NCBI GenBank assembly: GCA_052168355.1
Contig: JBQLZQ010000090.1
Span: 1-7,075 of the forward strand
Source: JBQLZQ01 sp052168355
Lineage (GTDB): Bacteria > Pseudomonadota > Alphaproteobacteria > DSM-16000 > Inquilinaceae
DNA length: 7,075 nt
Direction: 5' to 3'
The notes below the pieces were generated by a model that saw only the letters and a list, made by a program, of their open reading frames with translations, was not told the DNA's origin and made no database searches. The position numbers were made by a program, and so were the translations under genes. This document shows positions 5,263 to 7,075 of this stretch, piece after piece; position 1 is the stretch's first letter, and each line of letters opens with the position of its first letter.

Positions 5263-5324
5263 CAGCGCGGTTGGCAAAGATCGGCCCGGGGGTGGGGGGG
5301 GGGCGTCCCTGCGGCGGGCGAACG

Positions 5325-6407
<1,083 letters not shown>

Positions 6408-6410
6408 GGC

Positions 6411-7075
6411 TCACGTCCCTCCGTCGGCGATTTCGGCCGCCATGATGGCGTTGCCGGCGGTCAAGCCGCAATCGATGGGGACGACCGCGCCGGTGATGGC
6501 CGACGCCATGTCGGACGCCAGGAAGGCGACCAGATCGGCGATCTCCCCGGGTTCGGCGACGCGGCCGAGGGGATACCATTTTTCCATCCGGGCCAGGATG
6601 TCGGGGCGTGCCTCCACCCGCTTGGCCCAGGCCGGGGTGCGCACCGCCCCCGGCGCGATGGCGACGGCGCGGATGCCATGGCGGCCTTCCTCCACCGCGA
6701 TGGCCCGTGTCCAGGCGATCAGCCCGGCCTTGGCGCTGGCATAGGCCGGGTTGCCGTAATGGGCGATGCCGTTGACCGAGGCGATGTTGACGATCACGCC
6801 ACGGCCGCGCGCCCGCATCGCCGGCGCCACGGCGTGGAAGGTGTGGTAGTGGCCGTCGAGGTTGGCCGCCACCTCGTCGCGCCAGGTCCGCGGCGTCAAC
6901 TGGGCGATATCCTCGGCCCGCGAATAGCCGGCATTGTTGACCAGAACGTCGATCGGCCCGGCCTCGCGCGCGATCTGGGCGATGGCGGCCGCGACCGCCT
7001 CGGCGTCGGCGATGTCGGCCGTGGCGGTGGCGGCGAGGCCCCCGGGCATGGCCGGGCCGCCGGGCCGGTCGAGGC
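6411..7075 (-). CDS. SDR family oxidoreductase, 5' end outside the window
   Basis: This is a short-chain dehydrogenase/reductase of the classical type, using NAD(P)H on an alcohol/ketone pair. Seen are VLVNNAGYS (the NNAG motif), NIASVNG with the catalytic serine, and the catalytic YASAK (YxxxK) twelve residues further on. The C-terminus GAVVPIDCGLTAGNA matches the family's usual GxxxxVDGGxTxG ending, but has Cys where Gly is more common. The N-terminal TGxxxGIG cofactor motif is missing because the gene runs past 7075; the frame is open to the edge, so the ATG at 7049 is probably internal. It lies three bases ahead of the sugar ABC ATPase gene and is surely co-transcribed, which suggests that it oxidises the imported sugar or polyol. 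The substrate is not identifiable. Confidence 0.93.
   Translation of the reverse strand, partial: LDRPGGPAMPGGLAATATADIADAEAVAAAIAQIAREAGPIDVLVNNAGYSRAEDIAQLTPRTWRDEVAANLDGHYHTFHAVAPAMRARGRGVIVNIASVNGIAHYGNPAYASAKAGLIAWTRAIAVEEGRHGIRAVAIAPGAVRTPAWAKRVEARPDILARMEKWYPLGRVAEPGEIADLVAFLASDMASAITGAVVPIDCGLTAGNAIMAAEIADGGT

Overview
The window looks like a chromosomal segment of a high-GC alphaproteobacterium, possibly Rhodospirillales-like; this rests on gene style and composition only, and no taxonomic marker gene is present. Most genes are very GC-rich (47 of 60 bases at 361-420). The middle of the window, about 1000-3960, is clearly less so (28 of 60 at 1921-1980; 31 of 60 at 1261-1320). That middle part reads as an accessory insert next to a tRNA gene.

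Layout. (1) 1-234: intergenic, with one GC hairpin of a repeat-like type. (2) 235-807: nitroreductase-family flavoprotein, + strand. (3) 919-994: intact tRNA-Lys(CTT), followed by a clear intrinsic terminator at 1021-1044. (4) 1115-1438: small HTH protein of the HigA/NadS antitoxin type, with a strong dyad in its leader. Its last codons, stop codon and downstream sequence repeat the end of the nitroreductase gene. (5) 1475-1550: degenerate second copy of the tRNA-Lys, with its own terminator-like hairpin. (6) 1841-3661: a 606-aa GHKL (Bergerat-fold) ATPase with a strong Shine-Dalgarno and a perfect terminator at 3683-3709. (7) 3740-4200: gene debris, namely a minus-strand fragment with an in-frame amber codon that resembles a phage large-terminase C-terminus, and a plus-strand fragment matching the C-terminus of staphylococcal-nuclease-like proteins. 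(8) 5212-4243, minus: an Rrf2-family regulator translationally coupled to an AhpD/carboxymuconolactone-decarboxylase-like gene, behind a promoter overlapped by a perfect palindrome. (9) 7075-5325, minus: an SDR dehydrogenase (5' end outside the window) three bases ahead of a UgpC/MalK-type sugar ABC transporter ATPase.

How the parts work together. The right-hand blocks are ordinary metabolism and redox control: an autoregulated Rrf2 gene with a peroxidase-like partner, and the end of a carbohydrate or polyol uptake and oxidation operon. The left-centre is the unusual part. A block holding the 3' end of the nitroreductase gene, the intergenic region and the complete tRNA-Lys occurs twice, and the second copy is fused in frame to an orphan antitoxin-like HTH gene. 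Beyond it lies a solitary GHKL ATPase gene with its own expression signals. No integrase, toxin, helicase or methylase is visible, so whether the ATPase is a defence gene is inference only.
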